From positions 1 to 11,706 of the forward strand of contig CAMLJW010000127.1 in assembly GCA_946480485.1 (NCBI GenBank): 11,706 nucleotides of DNA. Reading direction: 5' to 3'. Source of the DNA: an uncultured Streptomyces sp. (GTDB taxonomy: Bacteria > Actinomycetota > Actinomycetes > Streptomycetales > Streptomycetaceae). The notes beneath the pieces are model-generated. The model did no database searches, was not told the DNA's origin, and was given only the letters and a program-made list of their open reading frames with translations. Position 1 is the first letter of the stretch, and each line of letters starts with the position of its first letter. Below are positions 1 through 6,978 of this stretch, piece by piece. A program made the position numbers and the translations under genes.

Positions 1-8
1 GGCATGGA

Positions 9-2558
9 GTGCCGGAACTCGTACTGGAATTGAATGGACGGACCTGGACGCTCGATGCGTCCAGGCCACAGACCCTCGGACGTGATCCGCAGGGGGACAT
101 CGTGCTCGACGACGCCAGGGTCTCCTGGCGTCACGCCACGATCAGCTGGGACGGCAGCAGTTGGGTCATAGAGGACCATGGCAGCACCAACGGCACATTC
201 GTGCAGGGCCAGCGGATCCATCGGATGGAGATCGGCCCGGGCTCGGCCGTGTACCTCGGGAACGCGACCGACGGCCCGCGTCTCAACCTCTCGGGCGCCG
301 CCGCGGCACCCGCACCGCAGGCGCAGCCCCAGCAGCAGCCGTATGCCGCACAGGGTGCCGGAGCGGCCGGCTGGGCCCAGCAGGCACCGCCGCAGCAGCA
401 GGCCGCCCCTCAGCAGGGCTGGCAACAGCCGCAGCAGCAGGGGCAGTTCCCGCAGCAGCAGGGGTCGGCCGAGTCGTACGCGCAGAAGGTGCCCGGTGGT
501 GGCGCGGGGGCGCCGCCGGTCTACGGCGACCGCAGTCCCACCACGTTCCATCAGGTGGCCCTCGGCCGCGTGATGCGCATCGGTCGTGCGCTGGAGAACG
601 AACTGGTCGTCTCGGACCTGCAGGTCTCGCGTCATCACGCCGAGTTCCACGCGACGCCCGACGGCCGCTTCGAGATCCGCGACCTCGGCTCGCACAACGG
701 CACGTACGTCAACGGCATGCCGATCGCCAAGGGCGGCTCCGCGCTGCTCGGCCCGGCGGACATCGTCGGTGTCGGCCACTCGACGTTCCGTCTGGTCGGC
801 GACCGGCTCGAGGAGTTCGTCGACACCGGTGAGGTCTCGTTCTCGGCCCGTCACCTGACGGTGACGGTCGACGGCGGCAAGCAGATCCTCAAGGACGTCT
901 CCTTCGGCGTACCGGAGAAGTCGCTCATCGCGGTCATCGGCCCGTCCGGCTCCGGGAAGTCGACGCTCCTGAAGGCGCTCACGGGCTACCGCCCCGCCAA
1001 CCAGGGCGATGTTCTCTACGACAACCGGAACCTCTACAAGCAGTTCGCCGAGCTGCGTCAGCGCATCGGTCTGGTCCCGCAGGACGACATCCTGCACAAG
1101 GAACTGACCGTCAAGAAGGCCCTCAAGTACGCGGCCAAGCTGCGGTTCCCCGCGGACACAACGGCGCAGGAGCGCGAGGCCCGCATCGACGAGGTGCTGC
1201 GCGAGCTCAAACTGGACATCCACAAGGAGAAGAAGGTCACCTCCCTCTCCGGCGGCCAGCGCAAGCGCGTGTCCGTGGCCCTGGAGCTGCTGACGAAGCC
1301 CTCGCTGATCTTCCTGGACGAGCCGACCTCCGGTCTCGACCCGGGCATGGACCGCGACGTCATGCAGTTGCTGCGCGGCCTCGCCGACGACGGCCGTACG
1401 GTCCTGGTCGTCACGCACTCCGTGGCCGAACTGGCGATCTGCGACAAGCTCCTCGTGATGGCCCCCGGCGGTTCCGTCGCCTACTTCGGCCCGCCCGAGG
1501 AGGCGCTGAACTTCTTCGGCTATGACAGCTGGGCCGATGTGTTCTCCGCTTTCGAGAACTACCGCGACTACGACTGGGCGGGCCGCTGGAAGGGCTCACA
1601 GCACTACCAGATGTACGCCGCGGACATCGACGCAGTCGCCCCGCAGTCGACGCAGATGCCGCCCGCCCAGGCGATGCGTCCACCGAAGCCGCAGGGCTGG
1701 GGCTCACAGCTGATCACCCTGGTCCGCCGCTATGTGTCGGTGATCGTGTCCGACAAGGGCTTCCTGGCGCTGACGGTGATCCTGCCGGCGGTGCTCGGCG
1801 CGGTGAGCCTGCTCATCGATCCGGACAAGACCCTGTTGGTCCACGAGAACCCGCAGACCGGCAGAATCATCCCGAACGGTACGGCCACCACGGTCCTGCT
1901 GATCCTGGCGGTCGGCGCGTGCTTCGCGGGCGCTGCCAACTCCGTCCGCGAGCTGATCAAGGAACGGGTGATCTACGAGCGGGAACGGGCGACCGGCCTG
2001 TCGCGCTCCGCGTATCTCATGTCCAAGGTGATCGTCCTGGGCGTCATCACGGTGCTGCAGGGTGCCATGGTCGGTGTGATCGGCTTCTCCAACCGGACGA
2101 TCCCCGACGAGGCCCTGATCTTCGGCACCGGCAAGGTCGCCGTCATGCTCGAACTCTCCATCCCGATCATGGCGCTGGGCTTCACCTCGATGATGTTCGG
2201 CCTGATCATCTCCTCGCTGGTGAAGACCGCCGAGAAGACGATGCCGCTGCTGGTCATGTTCGCGATCATCCAGGTCGTGTTCACCGGCTGCCTGTTCATC
2301 CTGCACGGCACCGTCGGCGTCAACGAGTTCTCGTACCTGATGCCGTCGCGCTGGGCGGTCGCCGCCTCCGGTACCACGCTGGACTTCAACAAGATCAGCC
2401 CGAACGCGGACGACCCGGGCAGCACCGACCCGCTGTGGGACCACGAAGCCTCGGCCTGGGGCATGGACATGGCGGCGCTGATCGCCCTCGGCGTCGTCTG
2501 CGGCTTCTTCGTGGCCCGCTTCCTGCGCCGCCACGAGCCCGAGGTCATGCGGAAGTGA
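9..2558 (+). CDS. Double-FHA ABC transporter with fused permease (Rv1747-like)
   Basis: An 849-residue ATP-binding and membrane half-transporter fused to two phosphothreonine-binding FHA domains. FHA1 spans about residues 1-95 (LGRD 23-26, S39/R41/H42, STNG 59-62). A Gln/Pro/Ala-rich linker runs from 97 to 170, and FHA2 from about 180 to 265 (GR 192-193, SRHH 207-210, NGTYVNG 230-236). The ABC ATPase has Walker A 311-319 (GPSGSGKST), signature LSGGQ 413-417, Walker B ending D437-E438, and H-loop H470. Residues from about 575 to the end hold about six hydrophobic segments of the ABC-2/ABCG type. This order matches M. tuberculosis Rv1747, which is controlled by Ser/Thr kinase phosphorylation and linked to cell-envelope glycolipid export; the substrate here is unknown. 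The GTG at 9 is the first usable start, but only eight bases precede it, so the true start could lie outside the window. The ATG at 4 is out of frame. Confidence 0.93.
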   Translation: MPELVLELNGRTWTLDASRPQTLGRDPQGDIVLDDARVSWRHATISWDGSSWVIEDHGSTNGTFVQGQRIHRMEIGPGSAVYLGNATDGPRLNLSGAAAAPAPQAQPQQQPYAAQGAGAAGWAQQAPPQQQAAPQQGWQQPQQQGQFPQQQGSAESYAQKVPGGGAGAPPVYGDRSPTTFHQVALGRVMRIGRALENELVVSDLQVSRHHAEFHATPDGRFEIRDLGSHNGTYVNGMPIAKGGSALLGPADIVGVGHSTFRLVGDRLEEFVDTGEVSFSARHLTVTVDGGKQILKDVSFGVPEKSLIAVIGPSGSGKSTLLKALTGYRPANQGDVLYDNRNLYKQFAELRQRIGLVPQDDILHKELTVKKALKYAAKLRFPADTTAQEREARIDEVLRELKLDIHKEKKVTSLSGGQRKRVSVALELLTKPSLIFLDEPTSGLDPGMDRDVMQLLRGLADDGRTVLVVTHSVAELAICDKLLVMAPGGSVAYFGPPEEALNFFGYDSWADVFSAFENYRDYDWAGRWKGSQHYQMYAADIDAVAPQSTQMPPAQAMRPPKPQGWGSQLITLVRRYVSVIVSDKGFLALTVILPAVLGAVSLLIDPDKTLLVHENPQTGRIIPNGTATTVLLILAVGACFAGAANSVRELIKERVIYERERATGLSRSAYLMSKVIVLGVITVLQGAMVGVIGFSNRTIPDEALIFGTGKVAVMLELSIPIMALGFTSMMFGLIISSLVKTAEKTMPLLVMFAIIQVVFTGCLFILHGTVGVNEFSYLMPSRWAVAASGTTLDFNKISPNADDPGSTDPLWDHEASAWGMDMAALIALGVVCGFFVARFLRRHEPEVMRK

Positions 2559-2596
2559 CCTGAAGCAGTCCGCAGTCATGCGGACGCGAGAGCAAA

Positions 2597-2634
2597 CCGA
2601 AGGGCGGCACTCCGCCGGGTGTGCCGCCCTTCGG
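2597..2634. terminator. Bidirectional hairpin terminator between convergent genes
   Basis: A perfect 14-bp stem (2597-2610 with 2621-2634) encloses a 10-base loop. It lies 38 bases after the FHA-ABC stop and 34 bases beyond the stop of the convergent transglycosylase gene, so it can end both transcripts. An outer CGGACGC/GCGTCCG pair (2581-2587 with 2634-2640) can extend the stem across a bulge. There is no U-tract, as is common in Streptomyces. Confidence 0.85.
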
Positions 2635-2668
2635 CGTCCGTACTGAGACCCAGAGGTCCGCGCGAGCC

Positions 2669-3439
2669 TCAGTACGCGCTGTTGACGTTGTCCATGGAGC
2701 CGTACCGGTCGGCCGCGTAGTTGCAGGCGGCGCTGATGTTGGCGACCGGGTCGTAGATGTTCCAGGACGTGCCGGCAACGTGGTAGGCCTGGAAGGTCGG
2801 CGGGATGACCTGCAGCAGGCCCTTCGACGGGACGCCGTTGATGGCGTTGATGTCCCAGTTGTTGATGGCGTTCGGATTGCCCGAGGACTCCCGCAGGACG
2901 TTGCGCTTGATGCCGTCGTACGAGCCCGGGATGTTGTGCTTCGCCATGACGTCGAGCGACTCGCGGATCCAGCCGTCGAGGTTGTTGGGGTAGGTCTCGG
3001 CGGCCACCGGCTTGACCGCGGGGCGTGCGGCGGACCGGCTCGCGGCCTCCTTCGCCTTGCGCTCCTGCTCGGCCTTCTTCTTCACCGCGGCGGCCTCGTC
3101 GGCCTTCTTCTTCGCGGCGGCCTCGTCGGCGGCCTTCTTGGCGGCGGCCTCGTCGGCGGCCTTCTTCTTCGCCGCGTCGATGTTGGCCTGCACGCCGGCG
3201 GCGGTCATCTGGCCTTCGAGGCCAGCCTTCACGTCCTTGATCTGATCGGTACTGAAGGCGACCGAGGCGACCGGAGCGGCCGAGGCGGACTCCGCGCTCG
3301 CCGGGGTGCTGCCCGGCGCGAGGGAGAACGCGAGGACGGCGGCACCGACCGAGGCGACACCGGCGATACCCAACTTGTGCTTGTGGTTGTTGATGACGGT
3401 GGGGCGATAGCGGCGAAAAACGTCGATGTTCAGGGGCAT
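2669..3439 (-). CDS. Secreted SLT-type lytic transglycosylase
   Basis: A 256-residue exported murein hydrolase, predicted to cleave glycan strands with formation of 1,6-anhydro-MurNAc. The N-terminus has a long basic region followed by a hydrophobic core (23-40) and a probable signal peptidase site after A49 (ASA). Residues 88-134 are a Lys/Ala/Glu/Asp repeat of KKADEAAA type, probably one long helix that spaces the catalytic domain from the wall. The SLT-like domain is at about 150-256: the catalytic Glu is probably E184 in RESSGNPNAIN, with GLLQVIPPTF at 207-216 as the GLMQ-type motif. The ATG at 3439 is preferred because AGAGG lies 9 bases upstream; an ATG at 3580 would add 47 Arg/Pro-rich residues in front of the signal peptide. 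The gene faces the FHA-ABC gene and shares its terminator. A structured leader of about 105 bases precedes it. Confidence 0.88.
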   Translation of the reverse strand: MPLNIDVFRRYRPTVINNHKHKLGIAGVASVGAAVLAFSLAPGSTPASAESASAAPVASVAFSTDQIKDVKAGLEGQMTAAGVQANIDAAKKKAADEAAAKKAADEAAAKKKADEAAAVKKKAEQERKAKEAASRSAARPAVKPVAAETYPNNLDGWIRESLDVMAKHNIPGSYDGIKRNVLRESSGNPNAINNWDINAINGVPSKGLLQVIPPTFQAYHVAGTSWNIYDPVANISAACNYAADRYGSMDNVNSAY

Positions 3440-3512
3440 GCTGAAGGACCTCTTCGAATAGCGCGGAGGCCGCTCTTGAGCCGGACGTGGACTTGGGGGG
3501 TTCCGGCACAAA

Positions 3513-3534
3513 CGCCGCGGAGAAACCCGCGGCG
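3513..3534 (-). promoter_or_regulatory. Leader hairpin upstream of the transglycosylase gene
   Basis: A perfect 8-bp stem CGCCGCGG/CCGCGGCG with a six-base loop lies in the predicted 5' leader. It is followed toward the gene by a second hairpin, GCCGGA paired with TCCGGC (3480-3485 with 3502-3507), and a small GCGG/CCGC hairpin near 3461-3475 close to the ribosome site. The leader does not show the conserved blocks of the c-di-AMP (ydaO) riboswitch known from other Streptomyces wall-hydrolase genes. Confidence 0.45.
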
Positions 3535-3551
3535 CCGAGCGACGGCAGCCA

Positions 3552-3580
3552 TTCTTAGCGGCCGCAAAATGCTGTGGCAA
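3552..3580 (-). promoter_or_regulatory. Candidate promoter of the transglycosylase gene
   Basis: On the minus strand TTGCCA (3580-3575) is followed after 17 bases by TAAGAA (3557-3552). This fits the vegetative -35 well and the -10 moderately, since the last -10 base is A instead of T. Transcription would start near 3545, giving a leader of about 105 bases. Confidence 0.4.
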
Positions 3581-3625
3581 AGATGTGACGTACGACCCGA
3601 GGTAGTGGACCCATGTAGGGCAAAT

Positions 3626-3651
3626 CGGGGCAGAATGGCACGTCTGCCCCG
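3626..3651. repeat. 9-bp perfect inverted repeat
   Basis: CGGGGCAGA and TCTGCCCCG flank an 8-base spacer. The repeat lies about 45 bases upstream of the transglycosylase -35 candidate. It could be an operator or a hairpin in a transcript; no U-tract follows on either strand. Confidence 0.6.
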
Positions 3652-3734
3652 CTCAAAAGGAGCTCAGCATCTCCTAGCGGCCTTCGTACGTGATGTGCGT
3701 CCTATGCTTGGGCTCACATCGCGCGCAGGGCAGT

Positions 3735-3770
3735 CTCACCGGCAGTTGCTGGAGCAATGCTCTGTGTGAG
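3735..3770. repeat. Composite stem-loop in the intergenic gap
   Basis: Outer arms CTCAC (3735-3739) and GTGAG (3766-3770) enclose an inner hairpin, GCA plus TTGCT paired with AGCAA plus TGC (3742-3760) with one bulged G. No gene explains it. It may be part of a small RNA or a binding site. Confidence 0.4.
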
Positions 3771-4092
3771 GGTTCTTCGCGGGCAGATGAGGTGCACGCC
3801 GCCGTAGCCGCGCAGACCGGACCCAGGCCGCCCTGTGGGCCGTACGCCATGGTCTGACCGGCTGACATCCGCTTCGGCAACGGCGGCTTCAACGGCTGAC
3901 GTACGCCGGAACACTCAGACCACTGGCCTTCCCGGTGCCCCTGGGGGGCCGGTCCGGATTTCGTCTCGTCGGGTCATTGGCCCGAACGGGCTGAAAGGGA
4001 GCGGCTTCCCGTGCCGTCCGGATCTTCCGGGCGTTGCACAGCGTACGACCCGCGGCTGGGTCGGATACGCAAACGCAGGAGGAGTGCTTCTC

Positions 4093-4332
4093 ATGAACAT
4101 CGCCACGAAGGCAGCCATGGCCCTCACCGTCGCCGGTCTCGCCGCAGGTGCCTCCGCCGGTGCGGCTGTCGCCGACACGGCCGCCGACGGCACCGCCGCG
4201 AACTCCTCGGGCCTCGGCTCCGGCAACCTGGTCCAGGCTCCCGTCCACGTCCCCGCCAACGCCACCGGCAACACCCTGAACGTCGTCGGTTTCCTGAACC
4301 CGGCGTTCGACAACTCCGCCACGACCGGCTGA
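4093..4332 (+). CDS. chpE: Short chaplin, cysteine-free ChpE type
   Basis: A 79-residue secreted amphipathic protein of the chaplin family. Chaplins assemble into amyloid-like films that lower surface tension and coat aerial hyphae and spores. Residues 1-27 form a signal peptide with the cut after A27 (AVA). The single chaplin domain spans about 40-75, with the hallmarks SGNLVQAPVHVP, GNTLNVVG and LNPAF. The two cysteines that form a disulphide in most chaplins are replaced by T58 and A76, which is the ChpE pattern. AGGAGG (4077-4082) lies 10 bases before the ATG at 4093; the frame stays open back to 3835, but that extension is not protein-like. The gene stands alone, with its own terminator 17 bases past the stop. 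Confidence 0.9.
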   Translation: MNIATKAAMALTVAGLAAGASAGAAVADTAADGTAANSSGLGSGNLVQAPVHVPANATGNTLNVVGFLNPAFDNSATTG

Positions 4333-4348
4333 GGCCCTGCACGGCCAC

Positions 4349-4380
4349 GGGCCCCCGCGGACCATGGGTCCGCGGGGCCC
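4349..4380. terminator. GC-rich hairpin terminator after chpE
   Basis: CCGCGGACC (4355-4363) pairs with GGTCCGCGG (4367-4375) around a three-base loop. The stem is extended by five more pairs across one bulged C, reaching 4349/4380. It lies 17 bases after the chpE stop and is followed by a short T/C-rich stretch. Confidence 0.8.
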
Positions 4381-4502
4381 TTCCCGTCCCTCCGCGTTGG
4401 TGACGTTCGGGACATCGCTTCGCGCAACTGGGAACCAGATTCCGGCGCGCGACCGTCGCGCTGCTTGGGCCGGCTTCGGAGCGCTGCGTCGGCCTGCGGC
4501 GC

Positions 4503-4520
4503 CACGGGCGAAGCCCGGTG
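4503..4520 (-). terminator. Weak terminator candidate after the 4539-5327 gene
   Basis: CGGGC (4505-4509) pairs with GCCCG (4513-4517) around a three-base loop, with a partly paired CA/TG extension. It lies about 20 bases beyond the stop of the minus-strand gene. The stem is short and there is no U-tract. Confidence 0.3.
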
Positions 4521-4538
4521 CGACCGCCCCGTCGGTGC

Positions 4539-5327
4539 TCAGCGCGCTCCTCGCTCCCGCTCCTCCACAAACGCGTTGTACGCAGCAACCTGCGCCCGCC
4601 TGGCCGTGCGTTCGACCGGGCGCAGGGCCTCGGAGCGCGCGGCCATCTCGGAGGCGCTCACCGCTCCGCCGTGGCCGTTCTCGTACGCCACTGAGATCAG
4701 CAGCCCGACGCGCTGCGCCAGCTCCAACACCCGTACCGCGCGCGGCGGATAGCCGGGAGCCAGCACCTCGCCGCCCCGCTCGGCCCGCGCCCGGTACGCG
4801 TCGACAGCCGCCTCGGCGACCGGACCCGAACCGGCCACGTCGAGCCGCGACAGCACATCGGTGGCCTCGCGCAGTGCCTCCGCGAGCTCCCGCTCGGCCT
4901 CGCCGAGCAACGGCACATCGGCGGGCGGCGCATCACGCACCGCCACACAGTGCCAGACGACCTCCACGTGTACGTCACCGTCGGGACCGGCCTCGGACAC
5001 CTCCGGTACCAGGCCCAGAGCGCCGCCGTGGCAGACGACCGCCTCCTCCGCCTCAAGAGCGCGCGCGTTGAACTCGGGCGGCCCGCTCAGCCCGAGCGGA
5101 TGCCCAGGCGCGGGCAACGCCACCCGAAGGCCGGTCACGCCGAGGGCGCGCAGCCGCCCCAGCGCGAGCGTGAGCCCGACGGGCCCCCTCTCGCCGGGCA
5201 GCCCCTCGACCCGGTGCAGGGCGTCCTCACCGACCATGGCAAGGACGGCGTCGTCCGGCGAAACAAAACCGGCCAACAGGGCATTTCCCCATGCGGCCAG
5301 CCGTCCTGAGCGTGGTTCCGAGAGCAT
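4539..5327 (-). CDS. Actinobacterial protein of unknown function
   Basis: A 262-residue protein that I do not recognise by motif. It is Ala/Leu/Glu-rich with no signal peptide or clear membrane segment, so it is probably cytoplasmic. An N-terminal half with alternating hydrophobic strands and Gly/Pro turns (about 1-125) is followed by a mostly helical C-terminal half (about 140-262). Codon use is typical of a real Streptomyces gene. It starts at ATG 5327. A TAGGGT -10-like box (5339-5334 on the minus strand) ends six bases before the ATG, so the transcript may be leaderless; the intervening GGGGGA abuts the start and is too close to be a normal ribosome site. The gene is divergent from the ABC ATPase gene and faces chpE. 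It resembles hypothetical proteins commonly found next to ChpE in Streptomyces, but that is an impression from memory. Confidence 0.75.
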   Translation of the reverse strand: MLSEPRSGRLAAWGNALLAGFVSPDDAVLAMVGEDALHRVEGLPGERGPVGLTLALGRLRALGVTGLRVALPAPGHPLGLSGPPEFNARALEAEEAVVCHGGALGLVPEVSEAGPDGDVHVEVVWHCVAVRDAPPADVPLLGEAERELAEALREATDVLSRLDVAGSGPVAEAAVDAYRARAERGGEVLAPGYPPRAVRVLELAQRVGLLISVAYENGHGGAVSASEMAARSEALRPVERTARRAQVAAYNAFVEERERGAR

Positions 5328-5333
5328 TCCCCC

Positions 5334-5339
5334 ACCCTA
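5334..5339 (-). promoter_or_regulatory. -10 element of a probable leaderless promoter
   Basis: TAGGGT on the minus strand fits the Streptomyces TANNNT -10 consensus. It is followed by six bases and then the ATG of the 262-residue gene, placing the transcription start at or next to the A of ATG. I find no good -35 at 17-18 bases. Confidence 0.45.
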
Positions 5340-5342
5340 AGG

Positions 5343-5374
5343 ATCGGACCGATGGAGTGGACCGGCCGACCGGT
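5343..5374. promoter_or_regulatory. Two dyads in the divergent promoter region
   Basis: ATCGG-A-CCGAT (5343-5353) and ACCGG-CCGA-CCGGT (5361-5374) sit between two divergent genes. The first falls in the spacer upstream of the TAGGGT -10 box, a typical operator position. No regulator can be named. Confidence 0.35.
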
Positions 5375-5450
5375 GGCGTAGATTCCCTCGGGGGCTTGCG
5401 TCCACAGACGCACGCGACGGCCGAGACTGCATTTGGGAGACAGCGCGCTC

Positions 5451-6242
<792 letters not shown>

Positions 6243-6272
6243 CCTCCCACAACACCTGACCGCCCTCAAAGT

Positions 6273-6362
6273 GGGGACCAGAACAGCGGGGACCACGACC
6301 GGGGGCACCACAACAGTGGTGACCAGAACAGCGGGGACCAGAACGGCCGGGAACACCTGTCT
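6273..6362 (+). repeat. 15-bp tandem repeat, six units
   Basis: Units start at 6273, 6288, 6303, 6318, 6333 and 6348 with strict 15-base spacing. Consensus is GGGGACCAGAACAGC; units 1 and 4 differ at one base, unit 5 at one base, units 2 and 3 at several, and unit 6 is degenerate. It fills much of the gap between the ABC ATPase and NfeD genes. The period is a multiple of three and the repeat is in frame with the upstream gene. Confidence 0.85.
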
Positions 6363-6403
6363 CAACTTGATCGGCACCCTGTCGGCGACGGGACCCGCGG
6401 TCC

Positions 6404-6409
6404 TACCAT
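6404..6409 (+). promoter_or_regulatory. -10 element of a probable leaderless nfeD promoter
   Basis: TACCAT fits TANNNT and ends six bases before the GTG at 6416, so transcription could begin at the start codon itself. No ribosome site precedes that GTG, which supports a leaderless message. The -35 is not clear. Confidence 0.4.
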
Positions 6410-6415
6410 GACCAT

Positions 6416-6847
6416 GTGGACGACATCGACGCATGGGTGTGGTGGCTGATCGGCGCGGTCGGGCTCGGGATCCCGCTCGTCGTGACCGCGATGCCGGAGT
6501 TCGGAATGCTCGCAGTCGGCGCTGTCGCGGGCGCCGTGACCGCAGCACTCGGAGGCGGAGTCGTACTTCAAGTCGTCGTCTTCGTCGCCGTCTCGGTCGC
6601 TCTCATCGCCGTGGTACGCCCCATCGCGGCCCGGCACCGCGCACACAGACCCCAACTCGCCACGGGCGTGGATGCGTTGAAGGGCAGACAGGCCGTCGTC
6701 CTGGAGCCGGTCGACAGAGCCGGCGGCCGGATCAAGCTCGGCGGAGAGATCTGGTCCGCGCGCGCTCTCGACGCCGAACGGACCTATGAAGTAGGTCAAG
6801 CGGTGGACGTCGTGGACATCGAGGGAGCCACGGCGATCGTCATGTGA
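6416..6847 (+). CDS. NfeD-like membrane protein
   Basis: A 143-residue short NfeD protein without the long form's serine protease domain. Three hydrophobic segments (about 8-25, 30-46, 48-68) are followed by a C-terminal OB-fold of about 83-143: LKGRQAVVLEPV, then GGRIKLGGEIWSAR and VVDIEGATAIV. Short NfeD proteins are encoded next to SPFH/stomatin genes and are thought to work with them in membrane microdomain organisation or protein quality control; the next gene downstream is an SPFH protein. The GTG at 6416 is the only good start, gives a plausible N-terminus (DDIDAWVWWLIG) and has no ribosome site. The gene is on the same strand as the ABC ATPase, separated by the tandem repeat. Confidence 0.88.
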   Translation: MDDIDAWVWWLIGAVGLGIPLVVTAMPEFGMLAVGAVAGAVTAALGGGVVLQVVVFVAVSVALIAVVRPIAARHRAHRPQLATGVDALKGRQAVVLEPVDRAGGRIKLGGEIWSARALDAERTYEVGQAVDVVDIEGATAIVM

Positions 6848-6855
6848 CTTCGCGC

Positions 6856-6877
6856 GGCGTTCTGTGGCCGGAACGCC
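6856..6877 (+). terminator. Hairpin just after nfeD
   Basis: GGCGTTC (6856-6862) pairs with GAACGCC (6871-6877), with two further pairs inside (one G-U) and a four-base loop. It starts nine bases past the nfeD stop. It may be a weak terminator or attenuator that partly separates nfeD from the SPFH gene. Confidence 0.45.
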
Positions 6878-6913
6878 CCACGTGACGAGTTGTGGTCTGA
6901 CACACTCATCCAG

Positions 6914-6941
6914 CAAGATCTTCAACAATCACAAGATCTTC
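6914..6941. repeat. Paired AAGATCTT palindromes upstream of the SPFH gene
   Basis: CAAGATCTTC occurs at 6914-6923 and again at 6932-6941, 18 bases apart. Each copy contains the 8-bp palindrome AAGATCTT, which is AT-rich for this genome. The two copies can also pair with each other as an RNA hairpin. Confidence 0.75.
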
Positions 6942-6978
6942 CGGAACGCCGAGGCGGAGAAGGGTACGGGGAGCCACG

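Larger units (their letters stand above)
3440..4092. other. 653-base non-coding stretch between transglycosylase and chaplin genes
   Basis: No reading frame here looks like a protein: the candidates are Arg/Pro/Ser-rich, lack ribosome sites or run into chpE. The stretch carries the divergent upstream regions of two cell-surface genes. It contains a promoter candidate (minus, 3552-3580), a leader hairpin (3513-3534), inverted repeats at 3626-3651 and 3735-3770, two CGTACGCC copies (3841-3848, 3900-3907), a small hairpin CCGGA/TCCGG (4018-4030) and the chpE ribosome site. A TTGCAC box at 4034-4039 could be a -35 for chpE, but I cannot find a matching -10. Confidence 0.6.

Noticed and set aside
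1704..3509. A 601-codon minus-strand frame
   Set aside because: It is Arg/Gly/His-rich shadow sequence across the ABC permease region and an off-frame reading of the transglycosylase gene.
3440..3580. c-di-AMP (ydaO) riboswitch upstream of the transglycosylase gene
   Set aside because: The expected conserved blocks (GACAGCUAACCUCG-like and GGGUGAAU-like) are not present, and the predicted leader is too short.
3440..3580. N-terminal extension of the transglycosylase to an ATG at 3580
   Set aside because: The added residues are Arg/Pro-rich and would precede a signal peptide; the ATG at 3439 has a good ribosome site.
3835..4092. Long N-terminal extension of ChpE
   Set aside because: Sequence is not protein-like and a strong AGGAGG precedes the ATG at 4093, followed by a proper signal peptide.
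5433..5450. TTG start for the ABC ATPase
   Set aside because: It would overlap the GGGAGA ribosome site; the ATG at 5451 fits better.
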